Origin: Hyphobacterium indicum
Lineage (GTDB): Bacteria; Pseudomonadota; Alphaproteobacteria; Caulobacterales; Maricaulaceae
DNA: 64,000 nt
Direction: 5' to 3'
NCBI RefSeq assembly: GCF_003129605.1
Contig: NZ_QBDX01000001.1
Coordinates: 620,001-684,000, forward strand
Shown: piece after piece, positions 37,088 through 47,246 of the stretch
Layout of the letters: the number at the start of each line of letters is the position of its first letter
Numbering within the stretch: position 1 is the stretch's first letter
Position numbers and translations under genes: made by a program
The notes under the pieces: generated by a model
Seen by the model: the letters and a program-made list of their open reading frames with translations, nothing else
What the model was told of the DNA's origin: nothing
The model's database searches: none

Positions 37088-39301
37088 TCACTCGCCCGGC
37101 TGCAAATGCCGGTCAAAGAAGTCCAGCATGGTCCGCAAACGGTGCCGGGACCGCATTTCGCCGCGTATGCCGTGGCGCTGGCCCGGATAGGTCATCATCT
37201 CGAAAGGCAGGTCGCGTTCCTGGAGGGTATTGAAGAGTCGGGTTGAATTTTCGAAGACGACATTGTCGTCCGCCATGCCGTGCATGATGAGAACCGGTGT
37301 TTCCCAGCCATCAAGATGCGCGAAGACCGAGGATTGTTCATACCCTTCCGGATTGTTCTGCGGCGTGCCCATATAGCGTTCCGTGTAGTGGGTATCGTAC
37401 AGCGCCCAGTCTGTGACAGGAGCACCGGAGACGGCAGCGGCAAACGCGCCCGGAGCCTGCAGAGGGGTCATGAGCGACATATACCCGCCATAGGACCAGC
37501 CCCAGATGCCGATCCGGTTATCCGCGACAAAATCCAGCGATTGCAGGAAGGCGAGACCGGCCAGCTGGTCCTCGACCTCCACCCCGCCCATGGCACGGTG
37601 AAGCGCGGTCTCGAAAGCGTGCCCGCGATCCGGCGTTCCGCGGTTATCCAGCATGAAATAGACATAGCCCGCCTGTGCAAAAACCTGATGGTCAAGCGGT
37701 GCCCAATTCAACCGCGTCCTGCGGCCAACGCCGGGGCCGCCATAAACATGGATGATCGCCGGATACTCGCGCGCGGGATCAAAGCCGGAGGGCAAATACA
37801 TGACGTAATGCAGTTCGGACCCGTCAGAAGCCGCCAGCGTGCCGCGCTGCGGCGTGATGTGATGGTCCAGAAAGGGCGCATAGGGGTGGTCCCCGTTCAG
37901 CGCATTTTCCTCGATCCAGCGCAACCGTTCGCCCGAGGCATCGTAGAGCGCGGTATTGGGAGGAGTTGTCGGACCGGAAAAGCTGGCAACAAAAGTCTGG
38001 GCTGCCGGACCCATGGAAATTCCCGACCACCAGCCCTGGCCCGAGGTGACTTGTACCGGTGTTTCGCCTGCCTGAGCGTAGGAAACAGAATAGAGATGGC
38101 GTTGCCGCGCATCGCGCATCCATCCCGAGAAATAGACACGGCCGGAATCCGGATCAACGCCCTCGATCGCGTTGATCTGCCATTCCCCGTCAGTGATCTG
38201 TGCGATCAGGCCGCCAGCGGAATCATAGTGGTAGATGTGCCGGAATCCGGACCGCTCCGAGGTCCATAGAAAGCTGTTATCATTGAGAAATATCAGGTCG
38301 TTTGTCAGATTGATCCAGGCGGGATCGGTCTCGGTCAGGATTACCGTGCTCTCTCCGGTTTCCGGATCTGCTAAAAGCAGGTCCAGCCGGGTCTGGGCGC
38401 GGTTCTGCCGTTGGACGGCCACTTGTCCGGCTGGCGTCCAGTTCACGCGAGCAAGATAGATATCAGCCTCGTCGCCGAGATCGGCTTCGACACGTACGCC
38501 GGTTTCCAGATTTTCGATAAACAGGCGGATGCCAACATTGGCCTCGCCGGCATAGGGGTAGCGTTGCTCGGCAATGCTTGCGCCATCGCCCTGTATATCG
38601 ACGCGGTAGGAAACCGGAATGGCGCTCTCGTCGATTTCCGTGAAGGCCACGTACCGGTCATCTGGCGAGAACCAGTAACCGGTTGACCGTCCCATCTCTT
38701 CCTGGGCCACAAATTCAGCCATTCCGTAAGACAGCGTATCGCCGCCTTCGGACGTGATGGGCCATTCATTGCCGCCTTCGAGATCATGGACGAAAAGATC
38801 CTGGTCGCGGATATAGCCAACATACCGGCCGCCCGGAGAAATCCGGCTATCGGTTTCTGCCGCGCTGGTTTCCATCAACCGCCGGGCCGTACCGCTTTCC
38901 AGGTCATAGTAGAAGACATCGCCATCCAGGGGGAAGAGCAGGGCATTGCCTTGCGCATCCCAGTCATAAGCGACAATGCCCGAACCGGTGATCCGCGCCC
39001 GCTCGCGCAGCTGGATTTCCGCCTCTGACAATTCGCGCTCTTCCGGCACAAGTTCGCGGCTGTCGACCAGCAGGAAAGGTTCGCCGCCATCGACATCAAT
39101 GGCCCACAGATCATGGACGCTGGCATCCTCTTCTTTACCCTGCAGGAAAGTGATCAACCCGCCATCCGGTGAAAACCGCGTCGCCGTCGCTTCCGGCCCG
39201 TCCAGGTCCGGGCTGGCAAACAGGCGTTCGATGGTCAATGCAGCGGGTTCGGCTTCCTGGGCAAGTGTAAGGCTCGCCAACAACAACAGGGCAGGGCTCA
39301 T
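37088..39301 (-). CDS. S9-family dipeptidyl-peptidase IV-like peptidase, exported
   Basis: A 737-residue peptidase with a short signal peptide (MSPALLLLASLTLAQ). A beta-propeller N-terminal region (about 25-460, DPPIV_N type) is followed by an alpha/beta-hydrolase domain with the triad S603 (GWSYGGYMS), D678 (GMADDNV) and H710 (YPGQRHGI). The double-Glu motif for peptide amino-end binding is plausible in FVAQEEMGRSTGYW. It probably removes X-Pro dipeptides in the periplasm. GAGGA is upstream of the ATG. The end is one base from the convergent YgjP-like gene. Confidence 0.92.
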   Translation of the reverse strand: MSPALLLLASLTLAQEAEPAALTIERLFASPDLDGPEATATRFSPDGGLITFLQGKEEDASVHDLWAIDVDGGEPFLLVDSRELVPEERELSEAEIQLRERARITGSGIVAYDWDAQGNALLFPLDGDVFYYDLESGTARRLMETSAAETDSRISPGGRYVGYIRDQDLFVHDLEGGNEWPITSEGGDTLSYGMAEFVAQEEMGRSTGYWFSPDDRYVAFTEIDESAIPVSYRVDIQGDGASIAEQRYPYAGEANVGIRLFIENLETGVRVEADLGDEADIYLARVNWTPAGQVAVQRQNRAQTRLDLLLADPETGESTVILTETDPAWINLTNDLIFLNDNSFLWTSERSGFRHIYHYDSAGGLIAQITDGEWQINAIEGVDPDSGRVYFSGWMRDARQRHLYSVSYAQAGETPVQVTSGQGWWSGISMGPAAQTFVASFSGPTTPPNTALYDASGERLRWIEENALNGDHPYAPFLDHHITPQRGTLAASDGSELHYVMYLPSGFDPAREYPAIIHVYGGPGVGRRTRLNWAPLDHQVFAQAGYVYFMLDNRGTPDRGHAFETALHRAMGGVEVEDQLAGLAFLQSLDFVADNRIGIWGWSYGGYMSLMTPLQAPGAFAAAVSGAPVTDWALYDTHYTERYMGTPQNNPEGYEQSSVFAHLDGWETPVLIMHGMADDNVVFENSTRLFNTLQERDLPFEMMTYPGQRHGIRGEMRSRHRLRTMLDFFDRHLQPGE

Positions 39302-39341
39302 AGTCTATCCTCGCATTCCTGATCATCATCCTTAAAACGGA

Positions 39342-39367
39342 CGCAGCCCGCTGGGAAGCGGGCTGCG
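39342..39367 (-). terminator. Terminator after the BNR-repeat gene
   Basis: A perfect 10-bp stem (CGCAGCCCGC and its complement, six-base loop) on the minus strand is followed by TCCGTTTTAAGG. It lies 37 bases after the stop of the 39404 gene and separates it from the DPP-IV-like gene. Confidence 0.75.
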
Positions 39368-39403
39368 GGTTGAGGCGGACAAGGGCCCGCTATGGTTCAT
39401 GGC

Positions 39404-42400
39404 CTAGAGTGGCGGAAGCATCCGGGTGGGCGTCCATGGTGCCCCCGCTTCATCCAGTGCGGCTTCGAATGCCGGGATGCGTTCCTGAATCAACGTATCG
39501 AGACGCTGCCGGATGTCCGCGTACTCGGATTCCGCCAGTCCCAGCTGCCGTTCATGAGCCGGATTTGGTCCATAGGTCGCATAGGCCGTACCGGTTTCGG
39601 CAAAGCCGATCCGTGACGTGACAGTGGACGGCTCGGCCCCGTATTGGCCATTGCTCGACTGGTTGCCGGTCAACGCTTCCTCGATGGCGAAGAGCTCCTG
39701 ACGCAAGGCTTCGTACCGGGCATCAAGCTCACCCGGCGCGGTGCGCGACCGGTAGAGCGCGGATTCGAGGCGGTTCAGGCGTTCGCGGGTCAAGCCGATA
39801 GCCGACGTCGAAGCACTGACGCTGCGCTGCAGCGTGGCAAGCCGCTCCCAGAAGGCCGCCACCTCGTCGTCGGGAGAGCCGGGCAATGCGCCTTCATACA
39901 TACGCTCGACTTCGAATTCCCGGGCTTCGCCGATAACTTCTGTCTCACCCTGATACTGGCGCACCAGAGTGACCGAATATGTGCCCGGCGCGACGAGATA
40001 TCCCGATGGTGCATTCTCGGCATCTTCCTGTTGCATCACCGGAGAATGGCCGGGGAAGGAAAGATCCCAGTTGACCCGGTGGAATCCGGCTGTGACGGGG
40101 CCTTGCAGGCGGCGGACCACCCGGCCCTCATCATCACGGACCACCAGCCACATGCGAGGCGGCGCTTCGCGGCGCTCGCCCTCGATGACATCAAATCCCG
40201 GGAAGGGCGTGTCCTCGCCTTCTTCAACTAGCGGACGTTCGGCCTCCTGCCGGATTTCCTCCGACGTCTGGAGCGCTTCGCTCATATAATAGGTGAAGAC
40301 AGCACCGAAGGGCGGGTTCTCGGCGGTGAAATAGCCATGGCCCTGCCAGTGGCCACTATCAAAGCCCAGCGGGTGCTGTTCCTGATACCACCAGGCCCGC
40401 CGCACCGGGAACAGGGCGGTGCCATTTTCCATCATTTCCGGGGTAATTTCGCGCAATGGCGAATAGTCATCGAGGATGTAGATTCCCCGGCCGAAGGTCG
40501 CGACGACAAGATCATTCTCGCGGCGCTGGATCTGGAGATCACGGGCCGAGATCGTCGGAATACCCGCTTCCAGCTGGGACCAGTTTTCGCCACCATCAAT
40601 GGTGAAATAAACACCGAATTCGGTGCCCACAAACACCAGATCCGGATTTACATGGTCCTGCGCAATGCGCCAGACCTGTTCGTCCTCGGGCAAGCCATTG
40701 GAAATGGACCGCCAGCTGCGGCCATAATTGTCGGACCGCAGCAGATACGGCGCGAAGTCACCGTATTTGTGGTTGTCCAGTGCGATAAAGACCGTGCCGG
40801 CCTCGTGCAGGGATGGCTCGAAATCATTGACATAGGCCCGGTCCGGCACACCCGGCAGACGGCCAACTTCCGTACGCTGCCAGGTTTCGCCGCCATCTGT
40901 GGTGATCTGTATCAGGCCATCATCCGTGCCGGCATAGATGACATTCTCGTCCACGGGCGATTCCGCAAGCGCACTGATCGTATTGTAATTGGACATCGCA
41001 TAGACGTCCCAGCCTGCATCCCACGACCATTGCCGGCCCATAATGGGCAACAGCATCCGGTCTTCATTACGGGTCAGGTCTCCGGAAATTGCAGTCCAGC
41101 TGTCGCCGCGATTGTCCGAACGCCAGACGCGTTGCGAGGCGTGATAAAGCCGGGTCGGTTCATGCGAGGACACCACGATCGGCGCATCCCAGTTATAGCG
41201 TTCCGCCGGCTCGCCGGGTTCGGGCTGGGCGCGGATATACACGATCTCGCCCGTCGTCCGGTCAAAGCGGACCAGATTGCCCTGCTGCCAGCTGGAATAG
41301 GCGATGTCGGGATTGCCGGGCTCGATATCCGGCTCATGACCGTCGCCGAACAGCGTCACTTCCCAGTCCGAATTCCGGATGCCGTGACGATTGTCTGTGC
41401 GGGACGGCCCGACCTGCGTCGAGTTGTCCTGTGTGCCGCCATAGATATTGTAAAACGGTTCCGCGTCATCCACGGCGATATCGTAGAATTGCGTGATGGG
41501 CAGGTTGGATATGAACCGCCAGGTGCGTTCATCGTCCACGGTCTCGTAAAGGCCGCCATCCGAACCCACCAGCATGTAGTCGGGATCGGTTGGATGAAAA
41601 CCGATGGCGTGATCATCGACATGTTTGAATTCATTATTGATGTCGCGGAAGGTCGCGCCGCCATCATCGGAAATCTGCGTCGTATTGCTGACCAGGATGA
41701 TCCGGTCGAAGTGATGCGGGTGCGCATAGAGCTCCATATAGTAATGCGGCCCGGTCCCGCCGGAGACCGTGTCCGACATCCGCGTCCAGCTCTCGCCGCG
41801 ATTGGAGGATCGATAGACCCCGCCCGTCCGGCGGTCCTGTTCGATGGCGGCATAGACAATGTCCGGATTTTGCGGCGAGATGGCGAGGCCGATCTTGCCC
41901 AGATTGCCGGTGGGCAGACCTGTTGTGACCTGCCGCCAGGTGACGCCGCCATCCTCGGAGACATGAATGCCGGATTCCGGTCCCGCGCCCATATAGGCAG
42001 CTACGGTGCGGTGCCGCTGCCAGGTGGCGGCATACAGCCGGTCCGGATTTCGCGGATCGATGACAAGGTCGGTCACGCCGGTCCATTCTCCGGCGGAAAG
42101 GACATTCTCCCAGCTTTCCCCACCATCGGTCGACATGAACAGGCCCCGGTCACCCCCGGACGACCAAAGCGGGCCTTGCGAGGCCACCCAGATCGTATCG
42201 GGGTCGTCGGGGTGAATGATGATTTCGGAAATGTGTTCGGAGTTTTCGAGGCCCAGATGTGTCCATGTCTGGCCGCCATCGCGGGACCGGTAAATGCCAT
42301 TCCCATAGCCGTTATGGCGCCCGCCATGATTTTCGCCAGTCCCGACCCAGATCGTATGGGGATTTGACGGATCAATGGTCACCGTTCCGATCGAATACAC

Positions 42401-42676
42401 ATCCTGATCGTCAAAAATCGGAGTCCATGTCGTACCGGCATTCTCTGTGCGCCAGACACCGCCCGAACCAACACCGACAATCCAGGTCGACGGATCGTCC
42501 TGGAGTATGTCGATATCGCCGATCCGGCCCGACATGAAAGCGGGCCCGATACTGCGGAATTCCAGGCCATTGAAATTGGCAGCGGCCATCGGATCGGTTG
42601 TTGTTTCTTCTTCCGATTGGGCACAAGCGGTTTGCGGCAAAGCGCCGAGCAATACGGCACAGATAATGGCGCGCAT
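39404..42676 (-). CDS. Large exported BNR/sortilin-like beta-propeller protein
   Basis: A 1090-residue protein with a signal peptide (MRAIICAVLLGALPQTACA). Residues about 35-750 carry many BNR/Asp-box-type repeats such as WRTENAGTTW, YRSRDGGQTW, MSTDGGESW, VSEDGGVTW, RSSNRGESW and TIDGGENW, giving two beta-propellers as in VPS10/sortilin and xyloglucanase-type folds. The last 300 residues hold a beta domain and a helical region rich in Arg/Glu. No sialidase catalytic residues are evident. It may bind or cleave glycans or peptides. GGGGAGG is upstream. Confidence 0.85.
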   Translation of the reverse strand: MRAIICAVLLGALPQTACAQSEEETTTDPMAAANFNGLEFRSIGPAFMSGRIGDIDILQDDPSTWIVGVGSGGVWRTENAGTTWTPIFDDQDVYSIGTVTIDPSNPHTIWVGTGENHGGRHNGYGNGIYRSRDGGQTWTHLGLENSEHISEIIIHPDDPDTIWVASQGPLWSSGGDRGLFMSTDGGESWENVLSAGEWTGVTDLVIDPRNPDRLYAATWQRHRTVAAYMGAGPESGIHVSEDGGVTWRQVTTGLPTGNLGKIGLAISPQNPDIVYAAIEQDRRTGGVYRSSNRGESWTRMSDTVSGGTGPHYYMELYAHPHHFDRIILVSNTTQISDDGGATFRDINNEFKHVDDHAIGFHPTDPDYMLVGSDGGLYETVDDERTWRFISNLPITQFYDIAVDDAEPFYNIYGGTQDNSTQVGPSRTDNRHGIRNSDWEVTLFGDGHEPDIEPGNPDIAYSSWQQGNLVRFDRTTGEIVYIRAQPEPGEPAERYNWDAPIVVSSHEPTRLYHASQRVWRSDNRGDSWTAISGDLTRNEDRMLLPIMGRQWSWDAGWDVYAMSNYNTISALAESPVDENVIYAGTDDGLIQITTDGGETWQRTEVGRLPGVPDRAYVNDFEPSLHEAGTVFIALDNHKYGDFAPYLLRSDNYGRSWRSISNGLPEDEQVWRIAQDHVNPDLVFVGTEFGVYFTIDGGENWSQLEAGIPTISARDLQIQRRENDLVVATFGRGIYILDDYSPLREITPEMMENGTALFPVRRAWWYQEQHPLGFDSGHWQGHGYFTAENPPFGAVFTYYMSEALQTSEEIRQEAERPLVEEGEDTPFPGFDVIEGERREAPPRMWLVVRDDEGRVVRRLQGPVTAGFHRVNWDLSFPGHSPVMQQEDAENAPSGYLVAPGTYSVTLVRQYQGETEVIGEAREFEVERMYEGALPGSPDDEVAAFWERLATLQRSVSASTSAIGLTRERLNRLESALYRSRTAPGELDARYEALRQELFAIEEALTGNQSSNGQYGAEPSTVTSRIGFAETGTAYATYGPNPAHERQLGLAESEYADIRQRLDTLIQERIPAFEAALDEAGAPWTPTRMLPPL

Positions 42677-42803
42677 GAAGTCCTCCCCAGGAAATTTTCT
42701 GGCTCAACTCTATCACCGGGGAGTCGAATGGAAAGTCGGTCGGCGTATTTATCGCGCATTGTGATGCATTCGTAATCTTGACGGTTGGCTGAAGGTCAAG
42801 AGG

Positions 42804-43364
42804 ATGCGCGCCATGACCGTGAACAAGTTATTCCGCGACATTCATCATTGGGGCTCTCTGGCCGTCATGATACCGCTTGGCATCATGATCGTTGCCGGCA
42901 TTTTCCTGATGCTGAAGAAAGAGTTCGACTGGATCCAGCCGTCCTCCCAGAGCAGCACCATCGAGGCCGCAGGGGCGCCGGAGACGACGCTGCTGGAACT
43001 GTACGAGGCGGCTGCCGCAATCCCCGAGCTGGAGACCACGGACTGGGCCCGATTTGACAGGGTCGACATCCAGCCGGACCGCGGCATTGTCAAATTCGTA
43101 TCCACCAATCGCTGGGAAGCGCAGATCGACCTGATAACGCTGGAAGTTCTGTCGCTGGAATACCGCCGATCAGACCTGATCGAGCAGATCCATGACGGTT
43201 CCTTTTTTGCGGACTGGGTGAAGCTCTATGTCTTTCTGCCTGCTGGCGTTGTTCTGTTCGTCATGTGGCTGACCGGTATATGGCTCTTCTTCCTGCCCCA
43301 TCTGAAACGATGGCAACGACGGAAAAAACGCGCGGCAAAGCTGGCGGTCCGGCTGGATACGTAG
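42804..43364 (+). CDS. PepSY-associated transmembrane protein
   Basis: A 186-residue inner-membrane protein with two helices (about residues 17-38 and 145-172) around a 100-residue periplasmic domain of PepSY type (DRVDIQPDRGIVKFVSTNRWEAQIDLITLEVLSLEYRRSDLIEQIHDGSFFADWVK). The start may also be ATG 42813 (MTVNK), which is better spaced from AAGAGG. Such proteins are common near iron-uptake and reductase genes, but no such neighbour is seen here. Confidence 0.8.
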   Translation: MRAMTVNKLFRDIHHWGSLAVMIPLGIMIVAGIFLMLKKEFDWIQPSSQSSTIEAAGAPETTLLELYEAAAAIPELETTDWARFDRVDIQPDRGIVKFVSTNRWEAQIDLITLEVLSLEYRRSDLIEQIHDGSFFADWVKLYVFLPAGVVLFVMWLTGIWLFFLPHLKRWQRRKKRAAKLAVRLDT

Positions 43365-43445
43365 AGCTCGATTGCCCCGCGCGCCCGCCTCGGTTATACG
43401 CCGCGCCAACAAGATATCCCTGACTGTCAAAGGATCACGCGCCCC

Positions 43446-45113
43446 ATGGCCGCCTATCAATACGTCTATCACATGGACAAGCTCTCGAAGACCTATCCGG
43501 GAGCTGCCAAGCCGGTATTCCAGAATATTTCGCTGCACTTCCTGCCCGATGCCAAAATCGGCGTCGTTGGCGTCAACGGGTCCGGCAAGTCCACCCTGCT
43601 GAAAATCATGGCGGGCATGGACACCGAATTCACCGGTGAATCCTGGGCCGAGAAGGGTGTGCGCGTCGGTTATCTGCCCCAGGAACCGCAGCTGGATGAG
43701 ACCAAGACCGTCTGGGAAAACGTTATTGAAGGCTCGGCACACAAGAAGCTCGTCGATGACTTCAATGCCATCTCGATGAAGCTGGCGGAGGACTATTCCG
43801 ACGAGCTGATGGAAGAGATGAATGATCTTCAGGAGAAGATCGACGCCGCCGATGCCTGGGATATCGATTCCAAGATCGAGATGGCGATGGAAGCCCTGCG
43901 ATGCCCGCCGGGCGAAAGTGAAGTCACCAATCTGTCCGGCGGTGAAATCCGCCGCGTCGCGCTCTGCCGCCTGCTGTTGTCCGAGCCGCACATGCTGCTG
44001 CTCGATGAACCCACCAACCACCTCGATGCAGAATCGGTGGACTGGCTGCAGCACCATCTGGAAAACTTCCCTGGTGCCATTCTGGTCGTCACCCACGACC
44101 GTTACTTCCTCGACTCCATCACGACATGGACGCTTGAGCTCGATCGCGGTCGTGGCGTCCCATATGAAGGCAATTACTCTGCCTGGCTTGAGCAGAAGCA
44201 GAAACGGCTGGCCCAGGAAAGCCGCGAACAGGGCGCCAAGGAACGCGCTCTGGCCCGCGAACTCGACTGGATCCGCTCCTCGCCCAAGGCCCGTCAGGCC
44301 AAGTCGAAGGCGCGGATCAAATCCTATGAAGAATTGCGCGATCAGGCGGATCGGCAGGAAATCAACCATGCCCAGATCAATATTCCACCGGGGCCGCGTC
44401 TTGGTGGGGTTGTGGTCGAAGTCGAGAATCTCAAAAAGGGTTTTGAAGACAAGCTGCTGATTGACGGTCTCTCCTTCAAATTGCCGCCGGGTGGCGTTGT
44501 GGGCGTGATTGGTCCGAACGGCGCCGGCAAATCAACCCTGTTCAAGATGATCACCGGACAGGATACGCCGGACGAAGGCACGATCCGCCTCGGCGAAACC
44601 GTGAAACTGTCCTATGTCGACCAGTCTCGTGATGCGCTGGACCCGAACAAGAATGTCTGGGAAGAGATTTCCGGCGGCAATGACATGATCAATCTCGGAG
44701 GCAAGGAAGTGCCGAGCCGGGCCTATGTCGGTGCGTTCAATTTCAAGGGCGGCGATCAGCAGAAGAAGGTCGGCTTGCTGTCGGGCGGTGAGCGCAATCG
44801 CGTGCATCTCGCCAAGACGCTGCAGACAGGCGGCAATCTGCTGCTCCTCGATGAACCGACCAACGATCTCGACGTGGAAACTCTGGCGGCGCTGGAACAG
44901 GCTCTGGAGAATTATCCCGGCTGTGCCGTGGTGATCTCGCACGACCGTTTCTTCCTTGACCGTCTGGCCACCCACATCCTCGCTTTTGAAGGCGATAGCC
45001 ATGTGGAATGGTTCGAAGGCAACTTCCAGGAATATATCGAGGACAAGAAGCGCCGCCTGGGCGAGGATGCGGTCACGCCCAAGCGGGTCAAGTTCAAGCG
45101 TTTCAGCCGTTAG
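43446..45113 (+). CDS. ettA: Energy-dependent translational throttle protein (ABC-F)
   Basis: A 555-residue ABC-F ATPase that binds the ribosomal E site and gates the first peptide bonds according to ATP/ADP. Two ABC cassettes are present: Walker A VNGSGKSTLL and GPNGAGKSTLF, signature LSGGEIRRVALCRLL and LSGGERNRVHLAKTL, Walker B LLLDEPTNHLDA and LLLDEPTNDLDV. The linker and length match EttA; there are no membrane segments. It is monocistronic, with the hypothetical gene 45128 convergent 15 bases away. Confidence 0.95.
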   Translation: MAAYQYVYHMDKLSKTYPGAAKPVFQNISLHFLPDAKIGVVGVNGSGKSTLLKIMAGMDTEFTGESWAEKGVRVGYLPQEPQLDETKTVWENVIEGSAHKKLVDDFNAISMKLAEDYSDELMEEMNDLQEKIDAADAWDIDSKIEMAMEALRCPPGESEVTNLSGGEIRRVALCRLLLSEPHMLLLDEPTNHLDAESVDWLQHHLENFPGAILVVTHDRYFLDSITTWTLELDRGRGVPYEGNYSAWLEQKQKRLAQESREQGAKERALARELDWIRSSPKARQAKSKARIKSYEELRDQADRQEINHAQINIPPGPRLGGVVVEVENLKKGFEDKLLIDGLSFKLPPGGVVGVIGPNGAGKSTLFKMITGQDTPDEGTIRLGETVKLSYVDQSRDALDPNKNVWEEISGGNDMINLGGKEVPSRAYVGAFNFKGGDQQKKVGLLSGGERNRVHLAKTLQTGGNLLLLDEPTNDLDVETLAALEQALENYPGCAVVISHDRFFLDRLATHILAFEGDSHVEWFEGNFQEYIEDKKRRLGEDAVTPKRVKFKRFSR

Positions 45114-45127
45114 AGGAATGGAGTGGC

Positions 45128-45811
45128 CTAACGGTCACCCATTTCCGACAGTTGGGCATCCGCCGCGCTGCGCAGTTCGCTGGCGCTCTGGAAAATATGT
45201 GCGGCCTCTTCGCGCTCAGACGCGTCCATTTCCCGGGCATGGCGCATACGGCCGGCATTCTGGGCGACCAGATTTGCGTTCGCCCGGAGATTTGCAAAGC
45301 ATTGCTGGCCTTGTTGGGACGCCGAGCGGTCGGCGTCATCCATGCCCTGAATAAGGCCATCGCAAAAGTCGCGTTGCTCGAAGGCCCGGTCCCGAAAAGT
45401 GCCGAGCTCCGAGAGACTGGCAGAGCCGACGGTCTCATAACTGAAACGCTCGCTTGCCAGACTCATGTCTTCGGGCATCTGGACGCCAGCGCTGCTGCTA
45501 CTCCCGTCTCCGGCGCCGTTGCCCGCACCGGAACCGCCTCCACCGTCACCTCCGCCCGGACCGCCGCCGGGGGAGCCCGGTGCGGCTGGAGGTGAGGGCG
45601 GAACTTCGGTGGTTTCATTGCGCGTACACATGGCGGTGCGAGGATCGCCTTGCGGTGCAAAGTCCTCACCGCGTGCCCGGCATTCCGCCGGCGTGTAGGT
45701 GCCATCAAGCCAGACGCCTTCGCTGACATGACAGCACCGGCGATCATCCTGTGCCGATGCCTGGGGCATGAAGGCCAGAGCAAAACAGACAACAGATAGC
45801 CATTTCCACAT
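45128..45811 (-). CDS. Exported protein of unknown function with Gly-rich linker
   Basis: A 227-residue protein with a signal peptide (MWKWLSVVCFALAFMPQASA). A cysteine-containing N-terminal part (RRCCHVSEGVW, ECRARGE, AMCTRN) is followed by a Pro/Gly-rich linker (about 68-105), and a helical C-terminal domain with two cysteines (DFCDGLIQGMDD, QQCFANLRANANLV). AGGAGG precedes the ATG. No family is recognised. It may be a periplasmic or surface protein whose halves are joined by the flexible linker. Confidence 0.68.
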   Translation of the reverse strand: MWKWLSVVCFALAFMPQASAQDDRRCCHVSEGVWLDGTYTPAECRARGEDFAPQGDPRTAMCTRNETTEVPPSPPAAPGSPGGGPGGGDGGGGSGAGNGAGDGSSSSAGVQMPEDMSLASERFSYETVGSASLSELGTFRDRAFEQRDFCDGLIQGMDDADRSASQQGQQCFANLRANANLVAQNAGRMRHAREMDASEREEAAHIFQSASELRSAADAQLSEMGDR

Positions 45812-45885
45812 ATTCGCCTCCTGAGTTTCCGCTCGAGCATATCACAGGCTGTAGACGACGCGGAAATCGGGAGGCGAGGGAGGCG

Positions 45886-47232
45886 TCAGTTTCCTTGATG
45901 TCCGAGCCGTTCAATTAGTTGACTGATTTGCTCATCCCGCGTTCCGGAGAGCGGAATATCCGGGACGACAGGGGCCGATGAGCGATCCCCCGAAGGGCGG
46001 ATGAAAATATAGATTGGCGCAGCGACTTCCAGACCGGAGTTGGCAAGCCGGTATAGCTGAACCTGTCCAGTGGAGTTGGCCCGGCCTTCGGTGCCCGGGC
46101 CCGCAACGGGGGCAATGTCGAAATCCTGCGCTGTTACGGCCATGACAATGGCCTGCGAATACGTTCCGGGACCAACGAGAATCGCGACATTTCCGTCAAA
46201 CCGGTTGTCCAGTTCTGCCGGCGGCTCGACCCATTGGGCAAAAGGCACGGAGACCACCTGACCGATTTCCGAGCCCGGAATGAGGGCCTGATTCTCGGCG
46301 ACAATGCGCGCGGTCACCGCCGACAGCGGCGTATAGCGCTGGTCCGTAATGTAAGCAAACAGCCGGTCTGACAGCTGATGCGCGCCGCCGCCATTCTGGC
46401 TGAGATCAATGATCAGGTTTTCCGCATCATGCTCGGCTATGGCCGCGAAACTTGTGTCCAGAAATTCCCCGAACGCCTCTTCCAAATCCGGCATGAAGGT
46501 ATTTATGGTCAGAACTGCGGTTACATCCCGGAATTCCAGCGTCCATCGGTCGTTGCTCTCTACAGACGTATCGCGAACCGGATCAATCCGGATGGTTCGT
46601 TGATGTCCGTCCGGCCGCGCGACGTTGACGTCCCAGCTCTCGCCGCCACCTGTCACAGTCCAGAGGTAGAGCGGAAACCGGGTTTCGAGCAAATAGGCAC
46701 GGAGCCCGCCTGTATCACCATTCATGCGCTGCATGATGCGCCCTGCAATTTCCGTCGCGGAATGACCATTGATCGCCAGAATTTCATCTCCCGCCTCGAA
46801 AGAGCTATCGGGAGAAACGGATGGTGCGACGGTTAACCGCCCCCCTTCAAAAGCAACCGGCAGGGTGAAGTCAGCGCCGCCGGCAGCAATATACGCATCA
46901 TAATCGTTCTGCGGCGCGCGGATCGCAATATGGCCGTCATTGAATACCGGATTCAGAATGGAGAGCGCCAACCAGGCCTCACGTCGCGAATATTCCCCTT
47001 CGAGAGAGGCCGCGACCGCGGCAAACCGGGCCTGAAGGAGATCAACATCGACCGAAAAGGACGGATCCGGGTGTGTGGCAAAAAACCAGTTACGCCACTC
47101 CTGGACATCTGCGCGCAGCGCATCTGCAGTGATTGTTTCGGCCGGTTCCTGCGCGCAGGCTTGCGTGAATACAAGGCTGGTTGCGACCGAGAACAGGATG
47201 GCCGCGCTTTTGGGGAGGAGCTTGATCATCAT
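45886..47232 (-). CDS. S41-family (C-terminal-processing-like) peptidase, exported
   Basis: A 448-residue exported protein with a hydrophobic N-terminus ending near QACAQ. The S41 core shows ILNPVFNDGHIAI, a PDZ-like region (EAGDEILAINGHSATEIAGRIM), LIIDLSQNGGGAHQL and the likely nucleophile in GPGTYSQAIVMAV. GGTGGA lies ahead of the ATG pair (47232 and 47229). It diverges from a MarR regulator across a repeat-rich region, so it is probably that regulator's target. The substrate is unknown. Confidence 0.82.
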   Translation of the reverse strand: MMIKLLPKSAAILFSVATSLVFTQACAQEPAETITADALRADVQEWRNWFFATHPDPSFSVDVDLLQARFAAVAASLEGEYSRREAWLALSILNPVFNDGHIAIRAPQNDYDAYIAAGGADFTLPVAFEGGRLTVAPSVSPDSSFEAGDEILAINGHSATEIAGRIMQRMNGDTGGLRAYLLETRFPLYLWTVTGGGESWDVNVARPDGHQRTIRIDPVRDTSVESNDRWTLEFRDVTAVLTINTFMPDLEEAFGEFLDTSFAAIAEHDAENLIIDLSQNGGGAHQLSDRLFAYITDQRYTPLSAVTARIVAENQALIPGSEIGQVVSVPFAQWVEPPAELDNRFDGNVAILVGPGTYSQAIVMAVTAQDFDIAPVAGPGTEGRANSTGQVQLYRLANSGLEVAAPIYIFIRPSGDRSSAPVVPDIPLSGTRDEQISQLIERLGHQGN

Positions 47233-47246
47233 TTGTTTTCCACCTA

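Noticed and set aside
40337-42367. Open frame of 676 codons on the plus strand
   Set aside because: It lies fully antisense to the BNR-repeat gene, has no recognisable motifs, and its length follows from the GC-rich third positions of the real gene.
45480-45600. Gly-rich coding repeats as a tandem repeat or CRISPR-like array
   Set aside because: The repetition is of glycine and proline codons inside an exported protein, with no constant unit or spacers.
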